This document shows positions 9,973 through 20,288 of a stretch of 20,288 bases of DNA, piece after piece. This stretch comes from Choristocarpus tenellus KU-1152. Taxonomy: Eukaryota; Phaeophyceae. Position numbers and translations under genes: made by a program. Positions within the stretch are counted from its first letter, which is position 1. Each line of letters starts with the position of its first letter. Where the stretch lies: contig CAXNAD020000407.1 of assembly GCA_964200185.2 (NCBI GenBank), positions 1 to 20,288 of the forward strand, read 5' to 3'. The notes under the pieces were generated by a model. The model searched no databases. It was not told the origin of the DNA and saw nothing but the letters and a program-made list of their open reading frames with translations.

Positions 9973-10284
9973 ATATCTACCTAGTTTGTCAAGGTGGTCA
10001 AATCTCTCTTCTTGCACAACTCGTTTAGTATCATTAGGTTATCAATATGGAGTTTGTATTCCTGCCGATGGCGGTTTCATATGGATTGTGATGGGGTGTA
10101 TCATGGAAGTAGTGAGGTTGCTCTATCCTCTGCCTTCACCTTCAGGCTGAACCCACCAACATTCAGGCTTCCTGTTGATGTGTGTGGGATAGATTGATAT
10201 CATATTTCGTGCAGTATACTTGATAACGGAGAGGAACAATAAAGGCCTTCAATTCCCTTGGTATCATCCTTAAGAACACAAAGA
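9973..10284. promoter_or_regulatory. Shared 5' region between divergent MED10 and SGNH-like genes
   Basis: The two inferred start codons face away from each other across 312 bp, so this interval must carry both 5' UTRs and probably a bidirectional promoter. No TATA box or repeat stands out by eye. In MED10 sense the frame stays open upstream of its ATG to about 10040 (reading EERFDHLDKLGRY), so part of it could be MED10 coding sequence. Confidence 0.5.
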
Positions 10285-12954
10285 ATGAGGGACCTGTGGT
10301 TGTTGGCGGGCTACCTTTTGATCACACTTCGGCGTATTCTTACTGTAATGTGGATTCGACTCAACAAATTTATGTCCTGTGGAGATGGACAAATTCGTCC
10401 AGTGAGCGAGTATCGCCACAAGGTGAGATAGTTGATTGCTTCGATACCAGACTATCACCTCAGAAGATGTTCGGTGAAACGGCCAGACTAAAGAATGAAG
10501 TAGGGGCTAGAGTTTGCGGTGAATATTTGCACACTATTTCTCGATTGCCTTAGCCCAATAACTCAGGCATACTACACTTCCCCTACCCTGCCTTGGTTCC
10601 AAGTCTAGATTGCAGCTTGCTCCAGCTGCTAGAAGGAAATAAGACACTCCTGACAACCTTTGCCTCGCTTGAATGTTGTCTTCGTGCGCTTTACTTTCAA
10701 CCACGTGTGACCTGGTACTTTATCCTTGCTACTCATCGCCTGATGGAAAACATCGCAGGTGGTGATTATTGGTGATGGCTTCGCCGAGGGGCTCGGTGAC
10801 TGGGTTGTTTTGGGGGGAATTGCAGGCTTGGTTCGTTTTCTACAGAGAAAAGTGGTTGAAGATGATTCGGTGCGAGGGCTTGAATGCAGAAAGTGCCCAT
10901 GCTTAAATTATTCCTATTATGTGAAATACTAAGTGGCTGGTTGTGTCGTCCCTTGTCGAAGTGTATTGCAACCTCATCGAGCGTTTCCATTGTGGGGATG
11001 TCTTCACTTATCCACCCCTTTCCAGTGTTCTTTTTCACTAGGTCTTTCCAAAGATATCTTCAACTTGTGCAAATTTTGCTTGTCATAGCCACCGTCAACG
11101 CATCACAGACAGCGTTCTTCATTGTCAATGGGTCAGACGAGTTTCACATCTGTGCAACAATGTCGATTGTGGCGCTTGCAACCGAAGCTCTATCACAGTC
11201 TCTTGCACAAAAACAACAGTTACTGACCATGAACTATTAACCACTAATGTATGGAAAATATTGTAATCCCCTTGAAAATTTCTGCAATTTTCCCCATCCA
11301 CTGATCATATCACATCTCATTTTCTTTCCCTGGCTGCCTTTATGAACCATTTTGGAAACAACTGATCATGTTAACAGGAAGTGGACCTTCCCCCCTACCT
11401 TCCAACTGCCTACCTCGTTTGCTATCTCTTGGTATGCAATTCGACAGATCCGATCTAGCTGGGAAATTGTCAACCGAGGACGCTCAGGAAGCACTTCTGT
11501 TGACTGGTTACCAGATGACACAAACAAGGTGTGATACTGATTGGATGAACGTCTCAAATGTTCTGAGTGGTATGAGAAGTAATTTAAGCTATATTGTTGT
11601 GAGAACTTCTAATTTGATGTGATATTACCGTTGTTTCTTTACTTCTGTGTCAATCCTCGGGAGCTTGCCAAAATCCTTGTACTACTCTTCAAGAGCCCCA
11701 TTCCTGTGTGTGAAATAGTACTGCCACACACCTGCACCCATGGTAGATACACCACATCACCATCTCCATTGGCAGGCAGCAGCATAATCCAAATGGCAAC
11801 ATGAAAAGCTGATTGGAATGGATCTTACCACAACTAGGCAGCAGAGGACATCTTGTTTTGGCTGCTTTGAAAGAACGTTGAGAGCTGCATTGAATTCAAT
11901 AAGGACTTTATATTCACCAAGCCACTATCCAGTCACAGAGTTTAGTTTTACTCGACCTTAAAGTCCAGTGTAGTTGCTTTTGCACTCCTATCCTCAAAGT
12001 TCCAAACAAGTATTATTGGGTGTTTTCCTGTACTTCGAGGATCGAGTCTTCATCTTTCTCAACCTCCTCCTCCCGCTAACCTATATGACCTAGCCCACAA
12101 CTTTCTTTTCTAGTATTGATAGTCTCTGTATCACCAGGGAATAGCTTATGCTCCCAGTGTGTATGCATACTATGTACAGTAGTGAATTCTTACGGTGGGT
12201 TGCGATGCTGCATGACTTGTGCAACTCAACTTAACTTTCTGCTTGTATCCAACTCCTAATCTCTCCCAATTGCTGAACCATCCAGGCCTTTCTAAGTAGG
12301 AATGCCCTGTCCAAGGCCTGTGTGGATGCAGAGATCTTTGTGGTAGTGGTGGGTACCATGGACGTTGTTATGGATGTCGCAGGCATGCCCATCACCGCCA
12401 TGCGCAAGACCGCCCTGGATGACTTCAAGGAAGATGAGCTAAGTGAAACCTGCAAGAACATCCGTGAGGTGTGTGAGACCCTAAGGAACCTGGGAAAGAG
12501 GGTTGCCGTCTGCAATGTGATGACATCCGGTGCTGGAGTTGGGAAAAGGGCTGGGACGGCCAAGCGCATAAATCGCCAGCTGATCCTGTATGCAAGGTCT
12601 ACAGAAAAAGGCGGCAATAATGTTGCCGGGGGCAAGGGAGGTGAGGGGGCAGGAGGGGCAGGAGGGGAAACAACTATGGTAAGGCACCCTGTGAAACTGA
12701 TCAAGCTTAACAACCCACGAGCCTCAAGGGATGATGGGCGAGCTTTTGATGGCCTACATCTTAATTCCAACGGCTATCAATCCTTTGCGACAGAGGTCTA
12801 TGAGATTGTTCGCCCTATGATGATTGCTGTGGAGTGGAAGGGGTGGAAGGCCAAGCTCATACACACGAGCAACACCTCGTCTAGGGAAGAAGCAGCACAG
12901 ATTGAGGGTCCTGGGTGTCAGGAGAAGAGGTCAGTCAGCAAAAAGACTGATTGA
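10285..12954 (+). CDS. SGNH/GDSL-hydrolase-fold protein with altered catalytic residues, four exons
   Basis: CDS is 10285-10422, 10759-10869, 11448-11528 and 12286-12954 (999 nt, 332 aa), all junctions phase 0; donors are AAG|GTGAGA, TCG|GTGCGA and AAG|GTGTGA, acceptors CAG. SGNH hydrolases are flavodoxin-like esterases/lipases. Residues 5-26 form a hydrophobic, Arg-containing segment, a possible signal anchor. Block I is VVIIGDGFAEGLGDWV (47-62), with Gly53 where the nucleophile Ser of GDS normally sits. Block II is WEIVNRGRSGSTSVDWLP, with the conserved Asn-x-Gly. Block III is VVVVGTMDV (129-137), Met135 replacing the Asn of GxND. Block V is FDGLHLNSNGY, with Asp265 and His268 in place. A Gly-rich loop (about 220-237) and a basic tail follow. 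Fold assignment is firm. Activity is doubtful because two of the four signature residues are missing, although the frame shows no sign of decay. It is transcribed away from MED10. Confidence 0.82.
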
Positions 12955-14229
12955 TTCTTCGAGGCAAAGGTGTTTAGGATGTAACCCTGTTCGTGTTCCC
13001 ACAATCAACACAGGCTCAGTGTAGTGAACCAATCTCCTTTTATGGTTTTTGAAGAGAAGCCCCAGGTGCTACAGTAACAGAGTGTGAGTCTGAATCAGGG
13101 AAATAGAAGGTTTCAGGCTCTCATCCCGCAGATCTGATCCACTGGTGTGCTTTTAATTACTTACAGAAATGGCATTTGGTGGAGTTGTGACTCGAGGTGT
13201 TGCTGTTTGGGACGACCTGTTCCTACCGCTGTTGATACAAACTCAAACGTGTTATCTCATCCAAGAAACAAAAACAAAAAAAACATCAACACCACAATGT
13301 TGTGTTCCTCCGAGAGTGTACAATAGGTTCGTATGTAGCCCCACCTGGGCTTGGTCACCCTGTTTGCTCGCATTCATTTAGGTATGTATGTAGCGGGGGT
13401 GTTTAGTACTAGCGGAAAAGTAGGATGAGAAGTTCAAAAGAAATTTCAAAGCAGTTTTTATGCCAACATTTAGGCATCATTGGGTCGTCGTGCCTGAGTG
13501 CATGAGATAGTAGGTCCAGGAGACTTCGTTGCTATCTCCAAAGGGCATTATTGCAAGTCCCTCGTTGTTTAGTCAGTCAAGGTATGTTCATTAACAAAAA
13601 GGCACCCTATTACGCCTCTGGTGGAATAATGAAAGGTGGTTTCCAGGTAGTTACTCCAAGAAATACATCTGTGCTTGGACACCATCTTCTTCGTGGAGGA
13701 TGAGTCTCTAAGCACACTCAAGGGATACCCACCCCTTCCTGGTGGTCAAAAAAGACCAGAAAAATATGCACACACAGAAAAGGGAACAAGCATCACAGGT
13801 CTCTGGAACATCGAAAACCCTTTTTTTGTAGGTGGAATCAAAACAGTTGCACCTGTGGGTGGATCCTCCATAAAGTAGGACAACAAGTCAACCCTTGAAT
13901 CACCAACTGCACAAATACCACAATCCCTTTGTACAGATTTTCCAGTCAGAGAGTCTTTTAAAGTCAACACCCTCCATAGACTAAAAAGGGCAGTGAACAT
14001 CTGTTGTGATGTACTGCCCCTTGAATTCAATCAATTGTCAGCATCCCAAGTAATATAAAACACATTCCAGGACCATATACAACATTCTGCCTTCCATTTT
14101 CCCACTGGAAGATGCCTGACCACAGGGAGCACCCCTCTACCTTCAAAACCTTGTCTAAAACTCCTCACGTTGCTAACCCAACACCATTACAAATACACAC
14201 ACTAATGCAGACTAGTTACCCTCACCATC
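12955..14229. other. Convergent intergenic region, nothing recognised
   Basis: This lies between the 3' ends of the SGNH-like gene (+) and the DHX34-like gene (-) and should hold both 3' UTRs. By eye the first half is T/G-rich and the last 500 bp A/C-rich, as expected if each half is transcribed from its neighbouring gene. Open frames at 13169-13381 (+) and 13746-14030 (-) show no family features. No RNA gene or repeat was seen. Confidence 0.4.
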
Positions 14230-20217
<5,988 letters not shown>

Positions 20218-20218
20218 C

Positions 20219-20288
<70 letters not shown>
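20218..20288. repeat. Terminal C30-A41 homopolymer block, probable contig-end artefact
   Basis: The sequence ends with 30 consecutive C followed by 41 consecutive A. Two abutting long homopolymers at the very end of a contig are typical of low-quality read extension rather than of genomic sequence. Confidence 0.75.

Noticed and set aside
12231-12770. 179-codon open frame on the minus strand
   Set aside because: It is the antisense of the last SGNH-like exon, whose plus-strand reading has family motifs. The minus reading is Pro/Ser/Thr-rich without family features.

Overview
The window looks like nuclear DNA of a photosynthetic eukaryote with a red-lineage secondary plastid, most likely a stramenopile alga. 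The main reason is a complete psbO gene whose precursor carries an ER signal ending Ala|Phe, a transit-like segment and a thylakoid-lumen signal. All the genes are interrupted by introns of roughly 200-760 bp with GT..AG borders. The sequence ends in a C30-A41 homopolymer block and holds one N gap inside a poly-G intron, so it is probably a whole short-read contig.

Layout: (1) 46-530 (+), last exon of a multi-pass membrane protein, possibly of the TMEM181/Wntless-like group. (2) 531-4000, no recognised gene, but a phase-consistent chain of candidate plus-strand exons at 1863-2888 and a further open stretch at 2936-3214. (3) 4001-5849 (-), psbO in four exons, the last coding segment only 26 nt. 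(4) 5850-8680, no recognised gene: an AT microsatellite, a degenerate tRNA-like/tandem-repeat patch, and several open segments on the minus strand. (5) 8681-9972 (-), a three-exon gene I read as Mediator subunit MED10. (6) 10285-12954 (+), divergent from MED10 across 312 bp, a four-exon SGNH-hydrolase-fold protein whose catalytic Ser and oxyanion Asn positions are Gly and Met. (7) 12955-14229, no gene seen. (8) 14230-19443 (-), the 3' five exons of a DHX34-type DEAH-box helicase. It spans motifs V and VI, the winged-helix/ratchet region and the C-terminal zinc finger, and its N-terminal helicase half lies beyond the contig end.

The recognised genes serve unrelated jobs: photosystem II oxygen evolution, transcription, mRNA surveillance, and an SGNH-like protein of unknown role. 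I see no operon-like system. Exon structures for genes 3, 5, 6 and 8 were rebuilt by hand from splice consensus, reading phase and family similarity; each adds up to a whole number of codons. I could not run database searches.
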